Assembly: GCF_004320525.1 (NCBI RefSeq)
Contig: NZ_SIHX01000004.1
Coordinates: 372,001-436,000, forward strand
Direction: 5' to 3'
Length of the DNA: 64,000 bases
DNA from: Arthrobacter sp. S39
Lineage (GTDB): Bacteria; Actinomycetota; Actinomycetes; Actinomycetales; Micrococcaceae
This document shows, one piece after another, positions 1-9,446 of this stretch. The position numbers and the translations under genes were made by a program. Within the stretch, counting starts at the first letter, position 1. Each line of letters starts with the position of its first letter. The notes under the pieces are model-generated. The model did not search any database, was not told the DNA's origin, and saw nothing but the letters and a program-made list of their open reading frames with translations.

Positions 1-1240
<1,240 letters not shown>

Positions 1241-1251
1241 TTAAAAGAACA

Positions 1252-1279
1252 GTGGAGCGGACCATATGGCCCGCTCCAC
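1252..1279 (-). terminator. Hairpin between rpmA and obgE
   Basis: Read on the minus strand, a 12-bp stem (GTGGAGCGG-GCC, one wobble/mismatch, ATAT loop) is followed by TGTTCTTTT. It lies just after the rpmA stop and before obgE, so it could reduce read-through from the ribosomal protein genes into obgE. A TACAAT -10-like element follows before obgE. Confidence 0.6.
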
Positions 1280-1296
1280 CGCTTCAGAACTATGAG

Positions 1297-1560
1297 TTAC
1301 TCTGCAGCTGCAGCAGCAACGATGTTGACGACGCGGCGACCGCGGCGGGTGCCGAATTCAACGGCGCCCGGGGTCAGTGCGAACAGGGTGTCGTCGCCGC
1401 CACGGCCTACGCCGGCGCCCGGGTGGAAGTGGGTGCCACGCTGGCGGACGATGATTTCGCCTGCGGAAACTACCTGGCCACCGAAGCGCTTCACGCCAAG
1501 GTACTGGGCGTTGGAGTCACGACCGTTGCGAGTGGAACTCGCGCCTTTTTTATGTGCCAT
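1297..1560 (-). CDS. rpmA: 50S ribosomal protein L27
   Basis: Component of the large ribosomal subunit near the peptidyl-transferase centre. The 87-residue product starts [24 protein letters not shown], the hallmark L27 N-terminus, and continues with the basic [22 protein letters not shown] core. Length is normal for the family. It follows rplU on the same strand with a 60-base gap, as in most bacteria. No unusual features. Confidence 0.98.
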   Translation of the reverse strand: MAHKKGASSTRNGRDSNAQYLGVKRFGGQVVSAGEIIVRQRGTHFHPGAGVGRGGDDTLFALTPGAVEFGTRRGRRVVNIVAAAAAE

Positions 1561-1620
1561 TTGAAATGCCTGCCTCTAAATTCTGGGGAATCTGCTGAAA
1601 ACCTGAACAGTAACCGGTGG

Positions 1621-1929
1621 TTACTTGATGCCAGTGATCTTGATCTTGGTCAGTTCCTGACGGTGACCCTGGCGCTTCTTGTAACCGGTCTTGTTCTTGA
1701 ACTTCTGGATGACGATCTTCGGACCACGGAGGTCATTGAGGATCTCAGCCGTAACAGTTACCTTGGCCAGGTCCGCAGCGGCGGAGGTGACCTTGTCACC
1801 GTCTACCAGGAGCAGTGCGGGCAGCTGAATAGTGCTGCCGGCTCCACCGGGGACGCGGTTCAGGGTAACGAAGTCTCCAACGGAAACCTTCTCTTGGCGG
1901 CCGCCTGCGCGGACAATCGCGTACACCAC
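1621..1929 (-). CDS. rplU: 50S ribosomal protein L21
   Basis: Large-subunit ribosomal protein that contacts 23S rRNA. The 102-residue product begins [19 protein letters not shown] and ends ...[17 protein letters not shown], typical of actinobacterial L21. A GTG twelve bases further upstream (1941) would add MSSQ. I prefer the GTG at 1929 because the purine-rich GAGAGAAGTGAG lies at a workable distance from it, while it abuts the upstream GTG, and because 102 residues is the usual length. First gene of the rplU-rpmA-obgE group. Confidence 0.95.
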   Translation of the reverse strand: MVYAIVRAGGRQEKVSVGDFVTLNRVPGGAGSTIQLPALLLVDGDKVTSAAADLAKVTVTAEILNDLRGPKIVIQKFKNKTGYKKRQGHRQELTKIKITGIK

Positions 1930-2063
1930 TTGGGAACTCACTTCTCTCGACGTTTATTACTAGATTTGCGTGCGGAACCTGGGCCTATGTTTTGGCTGGG
2001 CTCTCGCTGTGCCTCAACGCCGTGGGGTCGTAACCCAAGTGTTGGCGTAAGCACCGAAGATCT

Positions 2064-2093
2064 AGAATACGCTAATTTTGCCTTCGGCCGCAA
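2064..2093 (-). promoter_or_regulatory. Predicted promoter of rplU-rpmA
   Basis: On the minus strand TTGCGG (-35) is separated by 18 bases from TATTCT (-10). Transcription from here would give a leader of about 125 bases before rplU. The spacer 1930-2203 holds no other gene. Confidence 0.55.
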
Positions 2094-2203
2094 ATGAGGC
2101 TGGTTCCGGCGGGCTGTCCGTGATAGGCACCACAAGCAGGTGCTGCACGAACAATCGCCGAACCGTGCCCGACTATCGTACCGGCTGGACGGGCTGCGGA
2201 CCG

Positions 2204-3784
2204 TCAGGCGTGGATCCTCGGCGCGTCGAAAAAATCCACTTCGAAGCGGCACGACTGGCTGAAGGCCAGCACCATGGCGGCACGATCGTCCTCCGAACCG
2301 CGCCGACCGGCCTCGTCGGCCATGGCAATGGCCTCACGGGTGGCCTGCGCGAAATCCTCGTCGGCGTAGGTCCGCAGCCATTCAGCGTATGGATGGTCGG
2401 CCGGGGCGCCGGCGGCGAGGAATTGCGCGTGCAGGGTCTGTCCCACTTCAGCGTAGAGCCAGAAGCACGGCAGGACAGCCGCCACCAGCACTGCGTAGCT
2501 GCCTGAGGTCGAGGCGGCGAGCAGGTGATCCACATAGGACTTGGTGACAGGGCCAAGCACCGGCTCCACCGTGCGGGTGCTGAGCCAGCTCCGGTGCAGC
2601 TCCGACTCAACCTCCAGGCACTGCTGCGCCGATCGGGCCCAGAAGAGCTGCGCTGCCTCGGTGGGGGCCAAAGCGCTGGCCCGTGCCAGCACGCGGGAGT
2701 AGCCGTTGAGGTAGATGGCGTCCTGGGCAAGGTAGTAGGCGAACTGCTTTTCGGGGAGGCTGCCGGCCGCGAGGTCCCGGATGAAGTCCAGGTTGTAGAT
2801 GGCTTCGAGGTCGGCGGCGGACTCCTGGCGGAGGATTTCGGCGAACTCCCCCACAGCCAACCCTTGGCGCGGTTCAGTGCTTAAGCCCGGGGCCTGCACG
2901 TGGTGGAAATGGTGGATGGGACCGTTCCCCGCCCCGACGTCCAGGCTGCCTGAGGACTCAAGGGCACCGGCCAGCCATGGCTTGACGAGCCGCAGCGAGG
3001 CCTCCCAGTCCCCCAGCCGCGCCTGCGCCGTGGCCATGGCAGAGGAGAGCGAGCAGCCCGTGCCGTGGCTGTTCCGCGTGGGGACCCTGTCCCCCGGGAC
3101 CTCGACGATTTCCCGGGCGAGCAGTCCCCCGGTGTTGACGAGGGCATCCGGGCAGGCGGCGCCGTCGAGATGTCCGCCCTTCACCAGGATGGTGGCCCCG
3201 ATCTCCGCGGCGAGCCGCCGGCCCTGTTCCAGCGCCTCAGCCCAGGAGCCTGCCTGGGCTTCGCCGAGCAGCATCGCGAGCTCCGCGAGGTTGGGGGTGA
3301 TCAGGTCTGCCAGCGGCAGGAGTCCGCGGAGGGCAGTTTCGGCCGATGCCTGCAGGAGTCTGTCACCGCTGGTGGCAACCATCACCGGATCAAGGACCAC
3401 GACGCCGGGGCGCACCCTTTCGAGCCAGCCGCGGACGGCGGCCACCACCTCGGCGTCGCCGAGCATGCCGATCTTGACGGCGTCGATGGTGATGTCATCG
3501 CTGACGGCTTCGAGCTGCTGGGCCAGGAAGGCCGCCGGGGGGACGTGGACCGCGCGGACGCCCTGCGTGTTCTGCACGGTCAGGGCGGTGATGGCGGCCA
3601 TGCCGTAGCCGCCGTGGGCTGCAATGCTTTTCAGGTCAGCCTGGATGCCTGCGCCACCGGACGGGTCGGAGCCTGCGATGGACAGGACGCGGGGTACGTC
3701 CCGGAGGACGGACGACGGCGCCGCGGCCCTGGGTGCGGAAGCGGGCGCCGGAGGCAGGACAGAAGTTGAAGACAAGGAAGACAT
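2204..3784 (-). CDS. thiD: ThiD-TenA fusion: HMP/HMP-phosphate kinase with thiaminase II domain
   Basis: Bifunctional thiamin biosynthesis/salvage enzyme of 526 residues. The N-terminal half (about 30-290) is the ribokinase-fold HMP(-P) kinase, with GSDPSGGAG at 38-46 and a HGTGCSLSSA anion-hole motif. The C-terminal part (about 310-526) is TenA-like, keeping the catalytic cysteine in LPCFWLYAE (Cys440). TenA hydrolyses aminopyrimidine breakdown products of thiamin to HMP, which ThiD phosphorylates, so the fusion couples salvage to activation. A TPP riboswitch sits directly on its 5' end. The ATG at 3784 abuts AAGGG; a TTG three codons in (3775) has better spacing from that sequence, so the exact start is uncertain. 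Confidence 0.93.
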   Translation of the reverse strand: MSSLSSTSVLPPAPASAPRAAAPSSVLRDVPRVLSIAGSDPSGGAGIQADLKSIAAHGGYGMAAITALTVQNTQGVRAVHVPPAAFLAQQLEAVSDDITIDAVKIGMLGDAEVVAAVRGWLERVRPGVVVLDPVMVATSGDRLLQASAETALRGLLPLADLITPNLAELAMLLGEAQAGSWAEALEQGRRLAAEIGATILVKGGHLDGAACPDALVNTGGLLAREIVEVPGDRVPTRNSHGTGCSLSSAMATAQARLGDWEASLRLVKPWLAGALESSGSLDVGAGNGPIHHFHHVQAPGLSTEPRQGLAVGEFAEILRQESAADLEAIYNLDFIRDLAAGSLPEKQFAYYLAQDAIYLNGYSRVLARASALAPTEAAQLFWARSAQQCLEVESELHRSWLSTRTVEPVLGPVTKSYVDHLLAASTSGSYAVLVAAVLPCFWLYAEVGQTLHAQFLAAGAPADHPYAEWLRTYADEDFAQATREAIAMADEAGRRGSEDDRAAMVLAFSQSCRFEVDFFDAPRIHA

Positions 3785-3858
3785 CCCTTCGCCGGTGCTA
3801 GCCGGACAGGTTCAACGGGTGTGGATCTCAGCCGGCCCTCTGCGCGGCACCCCGTGTC
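3780..3858 (-). promoter_or_regulatory. TPP (THI-box) riboswitch
   Basis: The minus strand carries the conserved TPP aptamer elements: ACGGGGTGCC, CTGAGA, ACCCGTTGAACCTG, then a GCTAGCACC-GGCGAAGGGA 3' half. The P1 helix can form between GACA (3855-3858) and TGTC (3780-3783), so the 3' strand of P1 contains the last two bases of the thiD ATG and the adjoining AAGGG. This predicts translational control by thiamin pyrophosphate. A TAGGCT -10-like hexamer lies at 3867-3872. Confidence 0.93.
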
Positions 3859-3919
3859 GGTAACCCAGCCTAGCGTTTCCGCGCCAGGCGCCGCGTCAGA
3901 TGAAGCCCTTAATGCCGGA

Positions 3920-3958
3920 ATGCCCGGACACGCCCAGTGACGGGGCGGGTCCGGGCAT
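3920..3958 (-). terminator. Hairpin downstream of rne
   Basis: A 15-16 bp inverted repeat (ATGCCCGGAC-CGCCC arms, one internal mismatch) lies just after the rne stop and before the thiD riboswitch. It has no T-tract, so it may be a rho-assisted terminator or an mRNA 3'-end stabiliser. Confidence 0.5.
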
Positions 3959-3982
3959 CCTTGCGGATGTCCCTGCGGAGGA

Positions 3983-6900
3983 TCAGAGCTCGGAGGCCGG
4001 AACTCCTACGCCAAGGATGATGGGCGCTTCGGCCGGCGCCTTCGCGCCCGTGCCGGTTTTGGCCGGCTCGGGTGCCTTGGCGGCGTGGGAGTGGGTTCCG
4101 GCCGCCGGCTGCGTTGCCTCGTGGTGCTCCACCGAGGTGGCGTTGGCCGCACCCTGGGCCCGGCTGGCGCTGCGGTTGCGGCGCGGCCTGCGGGTCCGGG
4201 ACTGCTCGGCGGTGTGGTCGGAGTAGTCCTTCTCCTCCGCAGCCGCTGCGGGCTGGGGTGCAGAGATGGCCGGCGCGGCGGACTGCGGCGCTGCCTGGGA
4301 GGGCTCCGGCGCGGCGACGGCGGGTTCGCCGAGGTGCGCAAATGCTTCCGCCAGCCGGTCCAGCGTCAGGGCAGGCTGCTGCGGCTGGTCCGCCGCGTGC
4401 TCCACGAACGGCAGCGCCACCTGCTCGCCGCCGAAGGTGAGCACGGCAGCAGGACGCCCGGAGGCGTCAGCATCGTGCTGCGCGGCGGCCGGGGCTGCGG
4501 GTGCCTGCACCGGCGTTGTCCGTGCTGCGGGCGCAGCGGGGGCCGGAGCTCCGGCTGAAGCGGCGTGGGCTACCTCGTCGTCGTGCAGGTGCGCTGCGTG
4601 CGCTGCTGCGGCGATGTTGGCGAGGGCCGCCCTGGTGGCCTCGGCCTTGGCGTGCCGTTCGGCGTCGCTCGGGTCCGGGTGGACCGTGTGGATCTGGACC
4701 GGTGCGGACGGTACGGTCTCCAGCGGGGCACCTCCCCGTCCACGGCGACGCTTGCGGTCGTTGCGGCCGCCGGGCTGGCTGTCAGACCGCTGGCTGTCCG
4801 GACGCTGGTCAGGGCGCGGGGTTTCCGTCCGGTGGCTGTCCGCACGCTGCACGTGGTGCTCTGCAGCGACAGTGTTGGCGCGGCGGTGCTCCACAGGATC
4901 GTCATGGGTGACCACTCCGCGGCCGGCGCACGTTTCGCACTGCTCACCGAAGACCTCCAGGAGCCCGGTGCCCATGCGCTTGCGCGTCATCTGCACCAGA
5001 CCCAGCGAAGTCACTTCGGCGACCTGGTGCTTGGTCCGGTCGCGGCCCAGGCATTCCACCATGCGGCGCAGGACAAGGTCCCGGTTAGATTCAAGGACCA
5101 TGTCGATGAAGTCGATGACAATAATGCCGCCGATGTCGCGGAGCCGGAGCTGCCGGACAACCTCTTCGGCCGCTTCCAGGTTGTTCTTGGTAACGGTTTC
5201 CTCGAGGTTGCCGCCGCTGCCGGTGAACTTGCCGGTATTGACGTCCACCACGGTCATGGCTTCGGTGCGGTCGATCACCAGCGAACCGCCGGAGGGCAGG
5301 AAGACCTTGCGTTCGAGCGCCTTGTGGATCTGCTCGTCGATCCGCCACGCGCCGAAGATGTCCTGGTCCTTGGTCCACTTTTCCAGGCGGCCCACCAGGT
5401 CCGGGGCAACGTACGTGACGTAGGCCTCGATGGTGTCCCAGGCCTCTTCACCGGAAACGATCAGCTTGGAGAAGTCCTCGTTGAAGACGTCGCGGACCAC
5501 CTTGATGGTGAGGTCCGGTTCGCCGTACAGCAGTTCCGGGGCGAGGATCTTGGTGGACGTGGACTGGCTTTCGATGCCTTCCCACTGGGCCCGGAGCCGG
5601 TTGATGTCGTGGGTGAGTTCCTCTTCAGAGGCGCCCTCGGCAGCCGTGCGGACGATGACGCCGGCGTGCTCGGGCAGGCGGTCCTTGAGGATGCGCTTGA
5701 GCCGGTTGCGTTCGACGTCGGGCAGTTTCCGGGAGATCCCCGTCATGGAGCCGCCCGGTACGTAGACCAGGTAGCGGCCAGGAAGGGAGATCTGGCTGGT
5801 CAGGCGTGCGCCCTTGTGGCCCACGGGATCCTTGGTGACCTGGACCAGGACGGTGTCGCCGGACTTCAGGGCGTTCTCGATGCGGCGCTGTTTGCCTTCG
5901 AGGTTGACGGCTTCCCAGTTAACCTCGCCGGCGTACAGGACGGCGTTGCGGCCGCGTCCGATGTCAACGAACGCCGCTTCCATGGACGGCAGGACATTCT
6001 GCACCTTGCCGAGGTAGACGTTGCCGATCAGGGAGTCCTGCTGCGTCTTGGACACAAAGTGTTCCGCCAGGACGCCGTCCTCGAGGACGGCGATCTGGAT
6101 TCTGTCGTCGCGCTGGCGGACGATCATCTGGCGGTCCACGGATTCGCGGCGGGCCAGGAACTCTGCCTCGGTGATGACCGTGCGGCGGCGGCCGGTGTCG
6201 CGGGATTCGCGGCGGCGCTGCTTCTTGGCTTCCAGCCTGGTGGAGCCCTTGACGGACGTCACGCGGTTGTTGACCGGTGCTTCGGTTACGGCGCGGGGAG
6301 CCCGGACCCGGGTCACGGTGTTGGGGGGATCGTCGTCCCCGCCTCCGGTCAGTTCCAGGTCCTGGTCACCGCGGCGGCGCCGGCGGCGGCGGCGGGAGGT
6401 GACGCCTTCGTCGGCCGTGCCGGCTGACTCCTCGTCAGCGTCGTCAGTTTCGGTGTCGGCGCCATCGCTGTCGCCGTCAAGTTCGCGGTCGCCGGTGCGG
6501 CTGCGCCCACGGCGGCCACGGCTGCGGCGCCTGCGGCGGCCGTTGGCGTCGTCCTCGTCGCCGATTTCGGCGTCGTCCTCTTCCGGCTCCTCAGCCACGG
6601 CGGCGGGTGCAGGGGCGGGGCGGACTACCGTGCTCAGGTCCGGAGCCTGGAACAGGACGGACGTTGCCGACCCCGGTTCCAGGAAAAGTGAGCCGAACGG
6701 GCTGGCGGGTGCGGCTTCGGCCGGTGCCGGCTCCGCCGTGTCTGCGGATTCGGTGACGGCAGCGGCGTCCGCGACCGTGGCTTCGGCAACTGCAGGGGCC
6801 GGTGTTTCCTCAGCGGGGGCTTCCGGCGCGGCCTCAACAGCCGCGGCGGCCTCCGGCGCTGCCTCGGACCCGGCGACGACGTCGGGAGCCGATGTCTTGC

Positions 6901-7303
6901 GGGTTGCGACGCGGCGGCGGCGGACCGGCTTGGTCTCCGGTTCCGCTTCGGCGGGGGCTTCTGCCCCGGTGGGGGCGTTTACGGGGGCAGCGGGCTCGAT
7001 CGGCGCGGCACTGTCCCCGGCTCCGGCATCCGGGGCCGCCTCGTCTGCGGCAAAGGCAGGCAACGGCTCGGCGGCGGCGTCGACCTTCTTGCGGGCGCGG
7101 GTACGGCGGACAGGTGCTGCCGCCTCGGGAGCCGAGGTTTCAGCGGAGGGTGCGGTGCCGGCGTCGGCCGCAGTCACTTCAGCGCCTGCGGTTTCCGGCT
7201 TCGGAGCGGCCTTCCGCCGGGTCCTGGTGGCCTTCTTGGGCGCGTCGGGCGCCTCGGCTGCCGCTTCATCGTTGTTAACGGCCAGTACTTGTTCATTTTC
7301 CAT
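3983..7303 (-). CDS. rne: Ribonuclease E/G family endoribonuclease
   Basis: Single-strand endoribonuclease for mRNA decay and rRNA/tRNA maturation. The 1106-residue product has a disordered Ala/Glu/Pro-rich N-terminal extension of about 380 residues with arginine blocks (RRRRSRGRRGRSR and RRRRRRRR-like). The S1/RNase E core follows, with catalytic aspartates in VDVN (Asp687) and IDFID (Asp731), a zinc-link CxxC (Cys789, Cys792), and a proline/alanine-rich tail of about 300 residues. Long flanks on both sides of the core are typical of actinobacterial RNase E. The ATG at 7303 (MENEQVLAV) is preceded by AGGAG; an in-frame upstream codon at 7351 lacks support. Confidence 0.95.
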   Translation of the reverse strand: MENEQVLAVNNDEAAAEAPDAPKKATRTRRKAAPKPETAGAEVTAADAGTAPSAETSAPEAAAPVRRTRARKKVDAAAEPLPAFAADEAAPDAGAGDSAAPIEPAAPVNAPTGAEAPAEAEPETKPVRRRRVATRKTSAPDVVAGSEAAPEAAAAVEAAPEAPAEETPAPAVAEATVADAAAVTESADTAEPAPAEAAPASPFGSLFLEPGSATSVLFQAPDLSTVVRPAPAPAAVAEEPEEDDAEIGDEDDANGRRRRRSRGRRGRSRTGDRELDGDSDGADTETDDADEESAGTADEGVTSRRRRRRRRGDQDLELTGGGDDDPPNTVTRVRAPRAVTEAPVNNRVTSVKGSTRLEAKKQRRRESRDTGRRRTVITEAEFLARRESVDRQMIVRQRDDRIQIAVLEDGVLAEHFVSKTQQDSLIGNVYLGKVQNVLPSMEAAFVDIGRGRNAVLYAGEVNWEAVNLEGKQRRIENALKSGDTVLVQVTKDPVGHKGARLTSQISLPGRYLVYVPGGSMTGISRKLPDVERNRLKRILKDRLPEHAGVIVRTAAEGASEEELTHDINRLRAQWEGIESQSTSTKILAPELLYGEPDLTIKVVRDVFNEDFSKLIVSGEEAWDTIEAYVTYVAPDLVGRLEKWTKDQDIFGAWRIDEQIHKALERKVFLPSGGSLVIDRTEAMTVVDVNTGKFTGSGGNLEETVTKNNLEAAEEVVRQLRLRDIGGIIVIDFIDMVLESNRDLVLRRMVECLGRDRTKHQVAEVTSLGLVQMTRKRMGTGLLEVFGEQCETCAGRGVVTHDDPVEHRRANTVAAEHHVQRADSHRTETPRPDQRPDSQRSDSQPGGRNDRKRRRGRGGAPLETVPSAPVQIHTVHPDPSDAERHAKAEATRAALANIAAAAHAAHLHDDEVAHAASAGAPAPAAPAARTTPVQAPAAPAAAQHDADASGRPAAVLTFGGEQVALPFVEHAADQPQQPALTLDRLAEAFAHLGEPAVAAPEPSQAAPQSAAPAISAPQPAAAAEEKDYSDHTAEQSRTRRPRRNRSASRAQGAANATSVEHHEATQPAAGTHSHAAKAPEPAKTGTGAKAPAEAPIILGVGVPASEL

Positions 7304-7767
7304 ATGTGGCAACACTCCTGCCCCTGACGTACCGCCACATCCGGCACCCATTGGGGCATATATTTGTCAAAACCCGCAGGCGTTGACAGAAGTCAAGTGG
7401 ATACTCCCAGGTTCGCACCGGCAGTGGGGTGCGGCAGCCCGTGGGAGCCGGCAGCTGCGTTCTGAAACCCGTTGTTCTACATGCCACAACCAGGTGCCGA
7501 CCAATGGAATGGCGGGAAAGACGGATCAGAGAATCCGAAGCCTGCCAGCTCATCATTGGCGGTCTTGGGAACAAAGCCACCGGACCGGAGTCCGAATGTG
7601 GGTCGGCCTCCAGCCAAACTCATTCTCTCACACGCGGACTAAAAGGCGGCGGAAGCAAGGGCACGTGATCACTGCGGGCCCGCAGTGGAGGCCTGGCTGG
7701 GCGCCGGATTCAGCCTGCGGCGTTACAATCGGGGCAAAGAGCACCCGATGATAGGACGCCTGAAACC
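7304..7767. other. Long divergent spacer between rne and the VKOR gene
   Basis: 464 bases without a convincing gene. It must hold both divergent promoters. Visible elements are a TTGAC-agaa-GTCAA inverted repeat at about 7384-7397, a perfect 18-bp palindrome at 7670-7687, and a TACAAT -10-like hexamer near 7724 pointing towards the VKOR gene. Codon bias and reading frames here do not look coding. A long 5' UTR on rne would be compatible with the autoregulatory leaders known for RNase E elsewhere, but I see no conserved structure to prove it. Confidence 0.5.
7670..7687. promoter_or_regulatory. Perfect 18-bp palindrome upstream of VKOR gene
   Basis: CACTGCGGG/CCCGCAGTG is exactly self-complementary with no loop. 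It lies about 80 bases before the predicted start of the VKOR gene and about 40 bases before its TACAAT element. The form suits a dimeric DNA-binding regulator rather than a hairpin terminator. No regulator is identifiable from sequence. Confidence 0.4.
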
Positions 7768-8448
7768 ATGCCCAGCATCTCGCCCGTCAGCGGCGCCGAA
7801 ACCGGCAGCCCGGCATCCGCCCGCACAGCGGCGGCCACGGAGCCCCACGGGACTGTCCCCCCCATGACACGCAACCGGCCGCTCGGCTGGCTGATGGTTG
7901 TCACCGGCATCATCGGCTGGCTCGCCTCCGGAACCCTGGTCCTGGAAAAGCTTGAAGTCCTCAAGGACCCGAACCACACCACCGTCTGCGATGTTAACCC
8001 GTGGATTTCCTGCGGACAGGTGATGCAGACCTGGCAAAGTTCAGTCTTTGGTTTCCCCAACATGTTTATCGGCATCGTTGCGTTCGCGGTCATCATCACC
8101 ACAGGCATGGGGCTGCTGTCCGGTGCTGCGTTCTCGCGCTGGTACTGGGCCGGACTTCAGGCCGGCGTAACGCTGGGCTTCGCCTTTGTGGTGTGGCTGT
8201 GGTCCCAGGCCCTGTACGAGATCCACATCCTGTGCCCCTTCTGCATGATCGTATGGGCTGCCATGATCCCGCTCTTCGTCTGGGTGACGGTCAGGAACGT
8301 CACGCACGGCGTCCTGCCCCTCCCGGCAGCGGCAGCCCGGGTACTGGGCGACTCGGGCTGGATCATCACTGCGCTGCTTTACGTGGCGGTCATCGCCACG
8401 ATCTTCTTCGCCTTCATCCAGGTGTTCGCAGGAACCTCAGGCTTCTAG
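7768..8448 (+). CDS. Vitamin K epoxide reductase (VKOR) family membrane oxidoreductase
   Basis: Membrane quinone-linked thiol oxidase that in actinobacteria re-oxidises DsbA-type disulfide catalysts, taking the role of DsbB. The 226-residue product has a polar N-terminus, then about five hydrophobic segments. The loop cysteine pair is Cys74/Cys82 (CDVNPWISC) and the active-site CPFC is Cys156-Cys159, both diagnostic. Start is uncertain: ATG 7768 has AGGA 12 bases upstream, while ATG 7864 (MTRNRPLGW) begins nearer the first membrane segment. It faces ndk convergently across a long palindrome. Confidence 0.9.
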   Translation: MPSISPVSGAETGSPASARTAAATEPHGTVPPMTRNRPLGWLMVVTGIIGWLASGTLVLEKLEVLKDPNHTTVCDVNPWISCGQVMQTWQSSVFGFPNMFIGIVAFAVIITTGMGLLSGAAFSRWYWAGLQAGVTLGFAFVVWLWSQALYEIHILCPFCMIVWAAMIPLFVWVTVRNVTHGVLPLPAAAARVLGDSGWIITALLYVAVIATIFFAFIQVFAGTSGF

Positions 8449-8463
8449 CACCAGCTCACACAA

Positions 8464-8532
8464 AAGGCGCGAACTGGCACGTAATACCCGCAAAATCGAG
8501 ATTTGAGGGTTTTACGTGCCTGTTCGCGCCTT
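8464..8532. repeat. 69-base long imperfect palindrome (element A)
   Basis: The arms AAGGCGCGAAC / GGCACGTAA / ACCC / CAAA pair with their complements in order, interrupted by single-base mismatches at four matching positions, around a short ATCGAG-type loop. It fills the spacer between the convergent VKOR and ndk genes. There is no T-tract. It could act as a bidirectional terminator, but its size and regular mismatches resemble a dispersed REP-like element; compare the palindrome at 32439-32504. Confidence 0.75.
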
Positions 8533-8548
8533 AAGCGGTGGCGCGATA

Positions 8549-8968
8549 TTAGTCCTGGAACCAGATCTTGATCTCGCGCTCAGCCGAGTCCACGGAATCC
8601 GAGCCGTGGACCAGGTTCTGCTGGACCTTCAGGCCCCAGTCGCGGCCGAAGTCGCCACGGATGGTGCCAGGGGCAGCCGTGGTGGGGTCCGTGGTACCGG
8701 CGAGGGAGCGGAAGCCTTCGATGACGCGGTGGCCTTCGAAGATCGCCGCCACCACAGGGCCGCTGAGCATAAACTCCACGAGGGGCTCGTAGAACGGCTT
8801 GCCCACGTGCTCCTCGTAGTGCTGCTCCAGGAGCTCGCGGCTGGCATCAACCTTCTTCAGCTCGGCGAGGGTGTAGCCCTTGGACTCGATGCGGCTCAGG
8901 ATGGCGCCACTGAGGTTGCGGGCCACGCCGTCGGGCTTGATCAAAACTAGGGTGCGCTCAATGCTCAC
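8549..8968 (-). CDS. ndk: Nucleoside diphosphate kinase
   Basis: Transfers the gamma phosphate of ATP to NDPs through a phosphohistidine. The 139-residue product begins [19 protein letters not shown] and holds the active-site segment [16 protein letters not shown], with the catalytic histidine before GSD. Length and motifs are normal. It lies upstream-to-downstream with DUF4233, folC and ileS on the same strand, an arrangement common in Micrococcaceae. Confidence 0.97.
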   Translation of the reverse strand: MSIERTLVLIKPDGVARNLSGAILSRIESKGYTLAELKKVDASRELLEQHYEEHVGKPFYEPLVEFMLSGPVVAAIFEGHRVIEGFRSLAGTTDPTTAAPGTIRGDFGRDWGLKVQQNLVHGSDSVDSAEREIKIWFQD

Positions 8969-9005
8969 AGTTGCTCCAATGCGTTGGTGGGGTTTCGGGA
9001 CAATT

Positions 9006-9443
9006 CTACGAGGATTCCGGATGCGCGGCGTTCCACTCGGCCTGCTCGCGTTCGCGCTGGGCGGCCTCGGAGTCGATCCTGATGCCGGTGCGGATGCCGT
9101 ACCACCAGGCGAGGCCGAACAGCCCGCCCACGAGGAACATCATCGGTTCCACGATCCCGGTCAGGATCAGCACGATCTGCAGGATCCAGCCGAGCCCCAC
9201 GCCCCACGGCTTGGACAGCACGGCGCAGGCGAGGACCATAACAACGCTCAGGCCAATGCCGACGCCGAGGATCAGCGCCGGCGGCAACTCGCCGCGCCGG
9301 AGGCCGAAGACCGCCAGCGTGGCAAAAAACACCACAAACGCCTCGAGCAGCAGGACGGTGGAGGCGAACATCACCTTGGTGGACCGCCGTTTTTTGGGCA
9401 TTCCCGGGCGCCATTCCCGCTGCGCCTTGGTCAGTTTGGCCAC
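9006..9443 (-). CDS. DUF4233 family membrane protein
   Basis: Small membrane protein of 145 residues with four hydrophobic segments (about 26-47, 56-77, 80-102 and 104-117) and a charged C-terminus. Its basic N-terminus [22 protein letters not shown] precedes the first membrane span. DUF4233 proteins are known from actinobacteria, typically next to folC, and their function is unknown. Here the start lies three bases after the folC stop, so the two genes are surely co-transcribed and probably translationally coupled. No catalytic motif is visible. Confidence 0.85.
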   Translation of the reverse strand: MAKLTKAQREWRPGMPKKRRSTKVMFASTVLLLEAFVVFFATLAVFGLRRGELPPALILGVGIGLSVVMVLACAVLSKPWGVGLGWILQIVLILTGIVEPMMFLVGGLFGLAWWYGIRTGIRIDSEAAQREREQAEWNAAHPESS

Positions 9444-9446
9444 GGG

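Noticed and set aside
4565..7751. Two overlapping long plus-strand frames opposite rne.
   Set aside because: They mirror the catalytic core and the low-complexity arms of RNase E; repeats such as SSSS and RRRR arise from the reverse reading of Ala/Glu/Arg-rich segments.
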